A DNA stretch of 64,000 nt from JBGSIC01 sp041751875 (GTDB lineage: Bacteria; Bdellovibrionota; FAC87; UBA2466; JACKAF01), in the NCBI GenBank assembly GCA_041751875.1, contig JBGSIC010000015.1, positions 62,001-126,000 of the forward strand, read 5' to 3'. Shown here in pieces: positions 15,632-24,656 of this stretch (position 1 is its first letter; each line of letters begins with the position of its first letter). The notes below the pieces were generated by a model. It saw nothing but the letters and a program-made list of their open reading frames with translations. It was not told the DNA's origin and did not search any database. Both the position numbers and the translations under genes were made by a program.

Positions 15632-16580
15632 TTTCGAGATACCATTTAATGCTCCGGCCAACCCCTTCGCGCAATGATACGCGGGGCCTCCAGTCCAGAG
15701 CCTTTTCCATTCGTGTTACATCCAACAGTTTTACGGGCTGGCCGTCAGGTTTACTGGCATCCCAAATGATCTCTCCCGTGAAGCCGGAGAGTTCACTTAT
15801 GGTTTCTGCGAGTTCCTTAATGCGCACACCAATACCGTTACCAATATTGAGGGGTGTCAGATCGTCATACTTTTCGGCGGCTAGAATGATTCCGTCGGCG
15901 CAATCATCCACAAAAAGGAGTTCACGAATAGCTGTGCCCGTGCCCCAACATTGGACGTCGCGCCCTTCAAACTTGGCGTCGCAGAACTTTTTAATAAGCG
16001 CGGCAACCACGTGAGAACGGTAGTCATCGTAAATGTCGTGCGGTCCGTAGAGGTTACTCGGAATGACATGAATTGATTTGAAACCATACTGCGTGTGATA
16101 CGCCATGCCCTGTACGGCCAACATTTTCTTCACGTACCCGTAGCCCAAGACCGAACCGTGCAAAGGACCGCTCCAGAGATCTTCTTCCTTAAGAGGGCGA
16201 TCAATATTGCCGGGGTAGCTGCAAGCCGTTCCCACGGAAACCAGTTTTTTTACTCCCGCTAAACGGGCGGCTTCAATAATGTTCGCACCCATCACCAAGT
16301 TGCGAAAGTAGATGGTCGCGGGCTCCTTCAGGGTAATGCCCAGGCCCCCGTAGTAGGCGGCTCCATGGATCACGATCTCGGGTTGGAAGGCTTCCAAACA
16401 GAGCCGGGCATTTTCTAAGCGGATAAGATCATATTCTTTTTTTCGCGGAACAAACACGCGCGCGCCGTATTCGGTAAGCCGTTCACAAATGTGACGCCCT
16501 AAAAAACCTGCTCCTCCGGTAACCACCACTCGTTTGTTTTTCCAAAAACCCGAATCAGGGAGTGCATTTACTTTTGACAT
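15579..16580 (-). CDS. GDP-L-fucose synthase-like NAD(P)-dependent epimerase/dehydratase
   Basis: This extended SDR (333 residues) has the nucleotide-binding VVVTGGAGFLGRHICERL, the active-site Ser region VSVGTACSYPG and the catalytic YGYVKK (YxxxK). Segments HGAAYYGGLGITLKEPATIYFRN and VIPSNLYGPHDIYD follow GDP-fucose synthase (GDP-4-keto-6-deoxymannose epimerase/reductase). It would make a GDP-deoxysugar for LPS or capsule. It sits in a run of three minus-strand genes (17534 to 14552), nine bases after the preceding epimerase. No GDP-mannose dehydratase is in the window, so the substrate is inferred from similarity. Confidence 0.75.
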   Translation of the reverse strand: MSKVNALPDSGFWKNKRVVVTGGAGFLGRHICERLTEYGARVFVPRKKEYDLIRLENARLCLEAFQPEIVIHGAAYYGGLGITLKEPATIYFRNLVMGANIIEAARLAGVKKLVSVGTACSYPGNIDRPLKEEDLWSGPLHGSVLGYGYVKKMLAVQGMAYHTQYGFKSIHVIPSNLYGPHDIYDDYRSHVVAALIKKFCDAKFEGRDVQCWGTGTAIRELLFVDDCADGIILAAEKYDDLTPLNIGNGIGVRIKELAETISELSGFTGEIIWDASKPDGQPVKLLDVTRMEKALDWRPRVSLREGVGRSIKWYLENELAKHQPQSAPSPSAS

Positions 16581-16589
16581 TGTTTTTCC

Positions 16590-17534
16590 TTAAGGGGAGA
16601 GGGAAGGGTGTTTAGGTGAAGGCACGCTTCGCGCTCGTGCTTCTCGATAGTAAGTCACCAGCTCGGTAATACCTTCAGACAGTGAAACTTTCGGAACAAA
16701 ACCCACTTTGAGGATTTTTTCAAAAATCACCGGGTAGTTTCTCTTTTCGAGATCCGAACCTGAGTTTTCAAACTGAAACTGGAAATCGATTTGTTTGGCG
16801 ATCTCTTTCACCAGGTCCTGCTTCGTGAGCTGAATATTTGGGTTACCCACGTTAAAAACTTGTCCCTGCATCTGTTTCCAGTGGCTTAGAGAGAAAACCA
16901 TCGCGTCGGTGATGTCCCCAATGTGGACAAACTGTCGGATGTAGTGGCTCTCATAAACGGATAAAGATTTTTTAGATAGCGCCTGGCGGACAAAATCGTG
17001 AATCAGCAGATCGTCGCGTGTGTGAGGCGAGCGACCAAAGGCGCTTACAAAACGGTAAACGATGTTCTCTTTTCCTTTGAGAACGAGTTTTTCCGCTTCG
17101 ACCTTTGTTTTGCCGTGCCACGACGTGGGATGCACGGCGGTGTTTTCATCGACTTCACCCGACTGGTCACCGTAATTGCTGCACGTTGAGGAGTAGAGCA
17201 CGCCCGTGTCGGGACGTTTGTGTTTTAAAACGACGCGGGTCGTTTCCACATTACAACGAACGGCGAGATCGGGATTTTTGTCGCATGCGGGATAGCCGAC
17301 AAGGCCAGCCAAGTGGATAATGAAATCATACTGATTTGCTAGAGGTTGAAACTTTTCTGCGTCTGCAACGTCTAGAGCAATGTGACGGATGTGAGGGAAT
17401 CGAGCGATGGCCTGATTCAGTTCCGGTCTGGGAGACTGGGGATCAAGGATATCGAGCTGAGTGACTAGGGGGCCGAGTTTAGGGACCAACACTGAGCCGA
17501 GATAGCCGCAGCCACCGGTAACCGCGAGTCGCAT
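16590..17534 (-). CDS. Extended SDR nucleotide-sugar epimerase/dehydratase with altered catalytic Tyr
   Basis: Residues 1-15 give the Rossmann motif VTGGCGYLGSV; the Ser/Thr catalytic region is LYSSTCSNYGD. At the usual YxxxK the protein reads HGKTK (in SWHGKTKVEAEKLV), so the catalytic Tyr appears to be His. The C-terminal half is normal (RQFVHIGDITDAM, VFNVGNPN). The family acts on UDP-, GDP- or dTDP-sugars. It is the first gene of the epimerase/epimerase/SGNH run; AAGGA lies ahead of ATG 17534. With the Tyr change, the enzyme may use another acid or may have lost dehydrogenase chemistry. Confidence 0.75.
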   Translation of the reverse strand: MRLAVTGGCGYLGSVLVPKLGPLVTQLDILDPQSPRPELNQAIARFPHIRHIALDVADAEKFQPLANQYDFIIHLAGLVGYPACDKNPDLAVRCNVETTRVVLKHKRPDTGVLYSSTCSNYGDQSGEVDENTAVHPTSWHGKTKVEAEKLVLKGKENIVYRFVSAFGRSPHTRDDLLIHDFVRQALSKKSLSVYESHYIRQFVHIGDITDAMVFSLSHWKQMQGQVFNVGNPNIQLTKQDLVKEIAKQIDFQFQFENSGSDLEKRNYPVIFEKILKVGFVPKVSLSEGITELVTYYREARARSVPSPKHPSLSP

Positions 17535-17715
17535 GAAAACGTCCTTATTGCGGAGTTAGAAAAGATCCCTTTGGGAACTTTTCAAATTTTAACATTTCAC
17601 TAAGGAATTTGACACCTTACGCCGCGTCGAGGGAAGCTATGAGTGCTCCCCTTAAAGGCGAGAAGATCGCGCTAAAGACCGATAAGGTAGGCAGAGTGTC
17701 GTGCCTGGTTGGGGA

Positions 17716-17744
17716 TTGACGCGAAGCGTTGTTTTGACTATGGT
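17716..17744 (+). promoter_or_regulatory. Sigma70-like promoter of the M23 gene
   Basis: TTGACG (17716-17721), a 17-base spacer and TATGGT (17739-17744). It supports ATG 17767 as the start, because in-frame starts at 17701 lie upstream of the promoter. The rest of the gap 17535-17715 shows no feature I can name. Confidence 0.4.
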
Positions 17745-17766
17745 GGGGCCTCTTCAAAACCGGCTT

Positions 17767-18462
17767 ATGCTTAAAATCACAGTTTTTTATCTCCTTTTTT
17801 TCGTGGTCAGCTGTGCGTCCGTACGCGCCCGCTACCACACCGTTTCCGCGGGCGAAACCATGGGCCAAATTGCGGAACGTTACGCCATTCCGGTGGGCTC
17901 TCTCGCGCGTGCGAATGGATCGGTTGCGCCCTCGCGCATGTCGCCTGGAACCCGTCTTTACGTTCCTTTCGAAGCGATGCCTGGCTGGAATTCCGACTAT
18001 GCGTTGGTCGAACGCGAACTCACGACGCCCGAAGGCGCCTTCGCCTCGCGGGATCCCAGCACGACGCGCTTTTCTTGGCCTGTCGCCGGGGCAATTAGTT
18101 CCCATTTTGGACGCCGGGGAAGGCGAATGCATGAGGGCATTGATATTGTCGCCAACCGGGGCACGCCGGTCGGGGCCGCACGCTCGGGGCATGTTATTTA
18201 CAGTGGCAACGGTATCCGAGGCTACGGCAACCTGGTTATCGTACGCCATATCGATGGTTACACGTCGGTATACGCGCATCTTTCTCGCATCAGCGTCCGC
18301 AAAGGACAATACGTGAACAAAGGGCAACTCGTCGGAGCGGTCGGTAACACCGGTCGTACCACGGGGCACCATCTCCACTTCGAAATCCGTTCCCAACGGG
18401 TCGCGGTCAATCCGCTTTTACACTTGCAGAGCCGTGTAGCTGCCAATAAAGTCGGTCGTTAA
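17767..18462 (+). CDS. LysM/M23 lipoprotein, NlpD-like murein hydrolase or activator
   Basis: The 231-residue lipoprotein has a signal ending VVSC, a LysM domain at about 22-66 (YHTVSAGETMGQIAERYAIP...GTRLYVP) that binds peptidoglycan, and a C-terminal M23 domain (about 100-215). The zinc ligands are present: H and D of RRMHEGIDIVA and HLH of GHHLHFEIR. It could therefore be an active endopeptidase, unlike E. coli NlpD/EnvC, which lack the ligands and only activate amidases. It is placed in the outer membrane or inner membrane facing the periplasm. It stands 25 bases ahead of apt, perhaps in one transcript. Confidence 0.85.
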   Translation: MLKITVFYLLFFVVSCASVRARYHTVSAGETMGQIAERYAIPVGSLARANGSVAPSRMSPGTRLYVPFEAMPGWNSDYALVERELTTPEGAFASRDPSTTRFSWPVAGAISSHFGRRGRRMHEGIDIVANRGTPVGAARSGHVIYSGNGIRGYGNLVIVRHIDGYTSVYAHLSRISVRKGQYVNKGQLVGAVGNTGRTTGHHLHFEIRSQRVAVNPLLHLQSRVAANKVGR

Positions 18463-18487
18463 AGCCCCTGATTTCAAGAGGTTCGGC

Positions 18488-19003
18488 ATGGAACGGCTGC
18501 GACAGGCTATTCGGGATATCCCTGATTTCCCCAAGCCGGGAATTATCTACAAAGACATCTGTCCGCTACTTCGGGATCCCGAACTATTTTCTGTTGCCAT
18601 TGAGGCCATGTGCGCACCAGCCCGTGACTGGAAAGTCACGGCTGTCGTGGCGATTGAGTCCCGCGGCTTTATTTTCGGAGCGCCGATGGCCCAAAAACTG
18701 GGAGTGGGACTGGTCATTGTTCGTAAACCCAACAAGCTGCCCTTCAAGAAGCTCCACGTGCAATACGCTCTCGAATACGGCACGGATACCTTGGAAATTC
18801 ATGAAGACGCGCTCGATAAAAGTGATCGGGTCGTTGTGGTTGATGACATTTTGGCGACGGGGGGGACTGCCGCTGCCACGGGTGAGTTGATAGGCAAGCT
18901 GGGCGCGCATGTGGCGGGGTACAGTTTTCTCGCTGAACTGGCTTTTCTAAAGGGCCGCGACCGTTTAAGAGACTATGCGTTGCATGCAGTTTTAAGTTTT
19001 TAA
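18488..19003 (+). CDS. apt: Adenine phosphoribosyltransferase
   Basis: APRT converts adenine and PRPP to AMP in purine salvage. The 171-residue protein shows IPDFPKPGIIYKDICPLL, AIESRGFIFGAPMAQKLG, VRKPNKLPF and the PRPP-binding VVVVDDILATGGTA, all typical. ATG 18488 lies 25 bases after the M23 stop. Its stop precedes nuoB by 43 bases with no terminator visible, so it may be co-transcribed with the nuo genes. Confidence 0.95.
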   Translation: MERLRQAIRDIPDFPKPGIIYKDICPLLRDPELFSVAIEAMCAPARDWKVTAVVAIESRGFIFGAPMAQKLGVGLVIVRKPNKLPFKKLHVQYALEYGTDTLEIHEDALDKSDRVVVVDDILATGGTAAATGELIGKLGAHVAGYSFLAELAFLKGRDRLRDYALHAVLSF

Positions 19004-19046
19004 AAGGATCAGAAGATTACTGAGATGAACTATAATCTGGAGCCAG

Positions 19047-19592
19047 ATGAACAACGATAAAGCTCCTGCCATTACGTTGACCCCCGCCGATCAACCGGAA
19101 AGCGAGCTGAAAGACGTCGCTTTCACGACTCGGCTGGAAGACATGATCAATTGGGGGCGGAGCAATTCGCTCTGGCCACTCCCTTTTGGAACGGCTTGCT
19201 GTGCGATTGAATACATGTCGGTGGTTTCGTCGCATTACGATGTTTCCCGCTTCGGAGCGGAAGTCGTGCGCTTTAGTCCGCGCCAGTCGGATTGCCTTTT
19301 GGTTCTTGGAACTGTTGTTGAGAAAATGGGGCCGGTACTCAAGCAAGTTTATGACCAAATGCTGGAGCCTAAGTGGGTTATTGCCGTGGGGGTTTGCGCA
19401 TCTAGCGGTGGCTTTTACCGCGCTTATCATGTGATGCAGGGAATTGACCAAATCATTCCCGTGGACGTTTATGTTCCGGGCTGCCCGCCTACGCCAGAGG
19501 GCATTATCTTTGGTTTGATGAAACTCCAAGAAAAGATCAAGAAAGGGGGCATCGTCCGTGCAAGAGACAGACATAAAGTTAGCGGAAAGTAA
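19047..19592 (+). CDS. nuoB: NADH-quinone oxidoreductase subunit B
   Basis: NuoB carries the last iron-sulfur cluster (N2) of complex I and passes electrons to quinone. Its four Cys ligands are visible in FGTACCAIEYM, GVCASSGGFYRAY and VYVPGCPPTPEGI. The 181-residue length is normal. It opens a seven-gene overlapping operon on the cytoplasmic face of the inner membrane, but nuoA, which usually precedes nuoB, is not here; apt is upstream instead. The C-terminus overlaps nuoC by 35 bases. Confidence 0.95.
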   Translation: MNNDKAPAITLTPADQPESELKDVAFTTRLEDMINWGRSNSLWPLPFGTACCAIEYMSVVSSHYDVSRFGAEVVRFSPRQSDCLLVLGTVVEKMGPVLKQVYDQMLEPKWVIAVGVCASSGGFYRAYHVMQGIDQIIPVDVYVPGCPPTPEGIIFGLMKLQEKIKKGGIVRARDRHKVSGK

Positions 19593-20085
19593 GTGCCCCG
19601 AGTTACTCGAGCGCTTTTCAAAAGATTTGCTCGCGGTAGAGGATTTTCGGGGCGATCTTTGCGTGACCGTTTCGCCCTTGCGTTTCAAAGAAATAGTACG
19701 TTTTCTAAAAGAATCCCCCTCTTTGAGTTTTGATTTCATGATGGACCTTTTTGGGATGGACTACCTCAAATATGTGCCCGAGCAGCGCGAACGTTTCGCG
19801 ATTCTGCTCGGCCTCTATTCTTCCTCGACGCAGAAACGGATTCGCTTGAAAGTCTTTCTTCCGGAGCAAAAGCCGGAGATTGATTCGTTAACCGATGTTT
19901 ACCGGGCGGCGAACTGGTTTGAGCGAGAAGCCTACGATATGTACGGCATCTTATTTCGCGGTCACCCCAAACTCGCGCGCATTTTGTGCCATCACCAGTT
20001 TGAGGGGCATCCGTTGCGCAAGGACTTCCCGTCGGATGATTACCAGAGACTGAAAAGCGCACTACCTGCGGATGAGATGATTTGA
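19558..20085 (+). CDS. nuoC: NADH-quinone oxidoreductase subunit C
   Basis: NuoC is a peripheral-arm subunit without cofactors that holds NuoB and NuoD. The 175-residue protein has the family end ANWFEREAYDMYGILFRGHPKLARIL followed by HPLRKDFP. The start is GTG 19558, inside nuoB, with AAGGGGG upstream; the long overlap suggests coupled translation. The TGA stop shares its A with the ATG of nuoD. Confidence 0.93.
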   Translation: MQETDIKLAESKCPELLERFSKDLLAVEDFRGDLCVTVSPLRFKEIVRFLKESPSLSFDFMMDLFGMDYLKYVPEQRERFAILLGLYSSSTQKRIRLKVFLPEQKPEIDSLTDVYRAANWFEREAYDMYGILFRGHPKLARILCHHQFEGHPLRKDFPSDDYQRLKSALPADEMI

Positions 20086-21296
20086 TGTTGAGCGACGTGC
20101 AAACTCCTATTGCGACCGACGGTTCCTCCCACCCTAAGTGGATGCGTTTAAATATGGGGCCGTCGCATCCGGCGACCCACGGAACGTTACGTATTTTGAT
20201 CGATCTCGACGGGGAAACCATCCGTCAGATGAAACTCGAAATTGGGTACCTCCACCGTTGTTTCGAGAAAATGTCCGAAACCCACACCTGGAATCAAGTC
20301 ATTCCGTTTACCGATCGCTTGAACTACGTATCGGCCATGATGAACAACGTGGGTTACGTGATGGCGGTAGAAAAACTTTTAGGCATTGAGCCGACTCCGC
20401 GCTGCCAACGCATTCGGCTTATTATGTGCGAGCTTTCGCGCATCATCGATCATCTGGTGGCGATAGGGACCAACGGCGTGGACGTTGGGGCACTGACTTG
20501 TTTTTGGTATTTCTTTCGCGAGCGCGAAAATGTTTATGATCTTTTCGAGGCCGCCTGCGGGGCACGTCTGACGACGAGCTTCACGCGAGTGGGCGGGCTT
20601 TACAAAGATATTCCTGATGGTTGGGTCGATTGGTGCAAGCGCGTTTTGAAAAATCTGCCGCGCAGTCTGGATGACGTGGAAGGTTTACTCACCACAAACC
20701 GCATCTGGATTGATCGCACACGCGGGGTAGCACCGATTACCCGCGATGTGGCGGTGGACTATGGTTTTACCGGGCCCACTTTGCGTGCGACCGGCATGGC
20801 CTACGACATCCGCAAAGCGCATCCCTACTACGGTTACGATCAGTTTGATTTTAAGGTGATCACGCAAGAAGCGGGTGATACCTACGCGCGCTACTTGGTG
20901 CGCATCGGAGAAATGCGCGAGAGCTTGAAGATTTTAGATCAGGCTCTCAAAGATATTCCGGAAGGCCCCGTCAATGTCGACGACTGGTCCATCACGCTGC
21001 CGCCTAAAGAGCAGGTTTACAACAGCATCGAAGGCCTGATGGCCCATTTTAAACTGATCATGCACGGAATCAAACCGCCCAAAGGCGAAGTGTATTCGTA
21101 CTCGGAAGCCGCTAATGGTGAACTTGGATTTTTTATCACTTCAGATGGTGAGGGACGGCCGTACCGCGTGCGCTGTCGCCCTCCGTGTTTTGCGATTTAC
21201 CAGGCGTTTCCTGAAATGTGCAAAGGCCAAACCGTGGCCGATGCGGTTGCGGCTTTGGGAAGCTTAAATATTGTGGCAGGAGAATTGGACCGATGA
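20085..21296 (+). CDS. nuoD: NADH-quinone oxidoreductase subunit D
   Basis: NuoD forms the quinone-binding site with NuoB. The 403-residue protein shows NMGPSHPATHGTLR, IGYLHRCFEKM, FTDRLNYVSAM, GLYKDIPDGW and the C-terminal DPCFxxxQ-like region VRCRPPCFAIYQAF. ATG 20085 is used; it overlaps the nuoC stop by one base (TGATG). The stop overlaps nuoE by four bases. NuoC and NuoD are separate here, not fused as in E. coli. Confidence 0.95.
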   Translation: MLSDVQTPIATDGSSHPKWMRLNMGPSHPATHGTLRILIDLDGETIRQMKLEIGYLHRCFEKMSETHTWNQVIPFTDRLNYVSAMMNNVGYVMAVEKLLGIEPTPRCQRIRLIMCELSRIIDHLVAIGTNGVDVGALTCFWYFFRERENVYDLFEAACGARLTTSFTRVGGLYKDIPDGWVDWCKRVLKNLPRSLDDVEGLLTTNRIWIDRTRGVAPITRDVAVDYGFTGPTLRATGMAYDIRKAHPYYGYDQFDFKVITQEAGDTYARYLVRIGEMRESLKILDQALKDIPEGPVNVDDWSITLPPKEQVYNSIEGLMAHFKLIMHGIKPPKGEVYSYSEAANGELGFFITSDGEGRPYRVRCRPPCFAIYQAFPEMCKGQTVADAVAALGSLNIVAGELDR

Positions 21297-21805
21297 CCGA
21301 CATCGCTTTTACTCCCGACCGGCTTGAGCAGTGTCAAAAGCTCGTAAAAAAGTACGAAAAGCCCCAGTGTGCGCTGTTGCCTGTTTTGTATTTGGCTCAA
21401 GATCAGTACAAGTACCTGACACTTCCCGTGATGGCGTACGTAGCAAAGCTTTTAGAAATGCCCACCGGTAAAGTCGTAGACGCCGTGAGTTTCTACTCGA
21501 TGTTCAAGCGAGAAGATCCCGGTAAATTTTGTTTTCAGATTTGTCATAATGTGACCTGTCGGATGATGGGCGCCGAAAAAATGATGGCCGTCGCCAAAGA
21601 AGAACTAGGCGTAGGGAAGAAAGTTACCACCGAAGACGGTCGCTTTAGTTTTGAAACGGTTGAGTGCTTGGGATCTTGCGACAATGCTCCGGTTCTTCAG
21701 CTTAACAATGAATTTTTGAAACCCATCAATGAAGAAGGGTTCCGCGATTTCCTTAAAAAATTGAAGCAGGGGAATGAAGCCTCTATTTCTGAGGTGCTCT
21801 CATGA
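21293..21805 (+). CDS. nuoE: NADH-quinone oxidoreductase subunit E
   Basis: NuoE holds a [2Fe-2S] cluster (N1a) beside the NADH-oxidising NuoF. The four ligands appear in CHNVTC and ECLGSCDNAP. The 170-residue length is normal. The ATG overlaps the nuoD stop (ATGA) and GGCAGGAG lies upstream. It ends in a four-base overlap with nuoF. Confidence 0.95.
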   Translation: MTDIAFTPDRLEQCQKLVKKYEKPQCALLPVLYLAQDQYKYLTLPVMAYVAKLLEMPTGKVVDAVSFYSMFKREDPGKFCFQICHNVTCRMMGAEKMMAVAKEELGVGKKVTTEDGRFSFETVECLGSCDNAPVLQLNNEFLKPINEEGFRDFLKKLKQGNEASISEVLS

Positions 21806-23070
21806 GCGTTTTAGCCCAAGAGCGAAAAATCCTGCTCAAACACATCGCGGAACCTGATCTGGGAACGCTCAAAGGTTACGAGCGACTCGGCGGTTACCAG
21901 GCGCTCAAGAAAGCGCTGACAATGGCGCCGACTGCCGTCATTGAGGAAGTTAAAGTCAGCGGCATCCGCGGCCGAGGTGGGGCTGGTTTTCCGACGGGAA
22001 TGAAGTGGAGCTTTGTGCCTCAGAACACAGGCAAGCCCATTTACCTGCTTTGCAACGCCGATGAGTCGGAGCCAGGCTGCTTTAAAGACAAGCTTCTTCT
22101 CGAGAAAAATCCATTCGCACTTTTGGAAGGCATTGCGATTGCTGCCCACGCCGTGGGGAGTAAAAAAAGTTACATTTATATCCGCGGTGAGTACGCAAAG
22201 GCAGCCCGTATTTTGGAGAAAGCTATCGCAGAGGCCTATCAAGCGGGCTACCTCGGTCAAAAAGTTATGGGCTCGGCGTTTTCCGTCGATCTCGTTTTGC
22301 ACCGAGGTGCTGGAGCTTATATTTGCGGAGAAGAAACGGGTTTGATTTCGTCCTTGGAAGGGAAGAAGGGCCAGCCAAAACTCAAGCCGCCTTTTCCTGC
22401 CGTCTCAGGTTATCTGGGATGCCCTACGGTGGTGAATAACGTTGAGACGCTTTCGACTCTGCCTTGGATTTTGCAGAACTCGGGTGCCGCGTACGCGAAG
22501 TACGGCACGGAGAAAAGTACGGGAACGCGGCTTTTTTGTTTAAGCGGCTGGGTGAATAAGCCCGGTGTGTACGAGCTAGAATTGGGCACTCCGCTTGTCG
22601 ACCTGATTGAAAAAGAGGGCGGCGGGATGAAAGACGGAGCCAAACTTAAAGCGGTTATTCCGGGGGGGAGTTCGACTCCGCCTTTGACGGCGGCTGAAGT
22701 CGCGGAAGCCCGACTGGATTTTGAGAGCATCGGAAAGTTTGGCAGTTTCCTAGGGGCGGGTGGTGTCATTGTCATTCCCGAGCATGTTTCACTGGTCGGA
22801 ATTTTAGAAACTATCGCCGAGTTTTATTGGGACGAATCGTGTGGGCAGTGTACGCCGTGTCGTGAGGGAACGGGGTGGCTCTACAAGATCATGAAAATGA
22901 TTGCCGACGGTCAAGGCAAGAAAAGCGATATCGCCGATTTAAACAAAACTGCCAACCTGATGATGGGTACCACTATTTGCGCGCTTTCCGATGCGGCCGC
23001 CATGCCCGTATTGGGTTTTTTGAAAAAGTTTCCGCAGGAGTTTGAAGCTGCTTTAGGAACGCCACACTAA
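21802..23070 (+). CDS. nuoF: NADH-quinone oxidoreductase subunit F
   Basis: NuoF binds NADH and FMN and starts electron transfer. Visible are the FMN-site GRGGAGFPTGMKW, NADH-site ADESEPGCFKDK, YICGEETGLISSLEG, and the [4Fe-4S] ligands CGQCTPCREG with the later CALSD Cys. The 422-residue length is normal. It overlaps nuoE by four bases and nuoG by one base (TAATG). Confidence 0.96.
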   Translation: MSVLAQERKILLKHIAEPDLGTLKGYERLGGYQALKKALTMAPTAVIEEVKVSGIRGRGGAGFPTGMKWSFVPQNTGKPIYLLCNADESEPGCFKDKLLLEKNPFALLEGIAIAAHAVGSKKSYIYIRGEYAKAARILEKAIAEAYQAGYLGQKVMGSAFSVDLVLHRGAGAYICGEETGLISSLEGKKGQPKLKPPFPAVSGYLGCPTVVNNVETLSTLPWILQNSGAAYAKYGTEKSTGTRLFCLSGWVNKPGVYELELGTPLVDLIEKEGGGMKDGAKLKAVIPGGSSTPPLTAAEVAEARLDFESIGKFGSFLGAGGVIVIPEHVSLVGILETIAEFYWDESCGQCTPCREGTGWLYKIMKMIADGQGKKSDIADLNKTANLMMGTTICALSDAAAMPVLGFLKKFPQEFEAALGTPH

Positions 23071-24656
23071 TGGAAAAGAAACGAGTCAAATTAACGATAG
23101 ACGGGAAAGAGATCGAAGTAGACGACGGTATTTCTGTCTTTCAGGCCGCAGTTGTCGCGGGAATTTATGTCCCCCATTATTGCTACCACCCCGATCTTTC
23201 GGTCGCAGGTGTGTGCCGAATGTGTTTAGTCGAAATTGATAAAGTTCCGCGCTTGCAGATTTCGTGCAATACGCCGGTGAAAGAGGGCATGGTGGTGGCC
23301 ACGGCTTCTCAAAAAGCCCGCGACGCGCAGAAGGGCTCGCTGGAGCTCCATCTGATCAACCACCCGCTGGATTGCCCTATCTGCGACAAGGCTGGCGAGT
23401 GCAAGCTGCAAGATATCTACCGTGACTTTGGCCTCTACAAAAGCCGCATGGAGTATGAGAACAAAGTGCACAAGCCCAAAGTGCAGGACATCGGCACAAT
23501 TATGCTCGATGCTGAACGTTGCATTCTTTGCGCTCGTTGCACGCGGTTTACCGATGAAGTGACCAAAACGAACGAACTGGTTTTTGTGAACCGCGGTGAT
23601 CGCACGACGCTTAAGACCTTCGATGATGGTCCGTTGCAAAACGAATACACCGGCAACCTGGCGGATATCTGCCCGGTGGGTGCGCTGACCGCCAAAGATT
23701 TCCGCTTTCAGCAGCGGGTATGGTTTCTCGATAAAACGGATTCGGTTTGCACGCAGTGCGCACGCGGTTGCAATACACAAGTGTCGTACAATCCGAAGAC
23801 CAAAAAATTATATCGTGTGGAACCTCGTCGCAACGTTGAGGTGAACAAGAGCTGGATTTGTGACAAAGGGCGATGGGACTACCATTACGTTTACGCGGAA
23901 AACCGCATCAAGTTTCCTCTGGAAGGGGCGACTAAAAGTGAGTCCACATGGCACCACGTCTTTGGGGAACTCAACGCGCGTTCAATGGAGAACCCGAAAT
24001 CCATTTTGGTGCTTCTCTCCACGCAGTTGACCAACGAGGAGCTTGCCGACGCCAAAGAAACCTTACCGTTTATGGGCATCACCCAAATGGGATGGTTGGT
24101 GGACGAATCTAAAGTAGGGGACGTAGAACCCTACGACGGTATTCTCAAACACCGCGACCCAACCGCGAACGCAGCCGGTTTCCAGAAGATTTTCGAGGGT
24201 GCCAAAAACCCGGTGCTCGATCTTGAAGCGACTTCAAATTTATTGGCAGGCAACGAGGTGACCGAAGTATGGTTACTCGGCCTCGAAGGAAATGAATTTG
24301 AGTGGGTAACAGAAAAACTCCCCGGCCTTTTGAAGAAAAGACTGGTGGTGCACGCGACCAATCAGGCGCCCTGGATGGAAAGCGCGACGCTTCTGTTGCC
24401 AAACGTCTCAAGCTTCGAGAAATCGGGTACGGTAGTGAACGCTTTGGGGCGTTTGCAAAAAGTGCAGCAGGCGATTCCGACCGCTTACCTCGGCCGAGAT
24501 CTGCACCGGTTTTTAACCGGCCTTCGCGAGGGGGGCGATCGCGCTAAAATCGACGCCAGCCGTTTCGCGGATATTTTTGCCAAGAAAGTCGCTCCGGTCT
24601 TTTTGAAGGAAGCACAAACCTGGCGTAGTTTGTCGGTGATGGGAGTTTCACGGTGA
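23070..24656 (+). CDS. nuoG: NADH-quinone oxidoreductase subunit G, short form
   Basis: NuoG carries three iron-sulfur clusters of the NADH arm. The N-terminal 2Fe-2S domain is visible (YVPHYCYHPDLSVAGVCRMC), then the H-C-C-C cluster (HPLDCPICDKAGEC), a 4Fe-4S set (CILCARC and a later CP), and the CTQCARGC cluster at the start of the molybdopterin-like domain. At 528 residues it is well below the usual 650-900, because the molybdopterin-oxidoreductase-like part is shortened. The ATG shares a base with the nuoF stop. nuoI follows directly, so nuoH is missing from its usual place. Confidence 0.93.
   Translation: MEKKRVKLTIDGKEIEVDDGISVFQAAVVAGIYVPHYCYHPDLSVAGVCRMCLVEIDKVPRLQISCNTPVKEGMVVATASQKARDAQKGSLELHLINHPLDCPICDKAGECKLQDIYRDFGLYKSRMEYENKVHKPKVQDIGTIMLDAERCILCARCTRFTDEVTKTNELVFVNRGDRTTLKTFDDGPLQNEYTGNLADICPVGALTAKDFRFQQRVWFLDKTDSVCTQCARGCNTQVSYNPKTKKLYRVEPRRNVEVNKSWICDKGRWDYHYVYAENRIKFPLEGATKSESTWHHVFGELNARSMENPKSILVLLSTQLTNEELADAKETLPFMGITQMGWLVDESKVGDVEPYDGILKHRDPTANAAGFQKIFEGAKNPVLDLEATSNLLAGNEVTEVWLLGLEGNEFEWVTEKLPGLLKKRLVVHATNQAPWMESATLLLPNVSSFEKSGTVVNALGRLQKVQQAIPTAYLGRDLHRFLTGLREGGDRAKIDASRFADIFAKKVAPVFLKEAQTWRSLSVMGVSR

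Noticed and set aside
17617..18396. 259-codon open frame antisense to the M23 lipoprotein gene
   Set aside because: It is a shadow of a GC-rich gene with clear LysM and M23 motifs on the other strand; composition is Arg-rich and has no signal, motif or ribosome site.
19017..19739. 240-codon open frame antisense to nuoB and nuoC
   Set aside because: Overlaps two conserved complex I genes; no start signal or motif.
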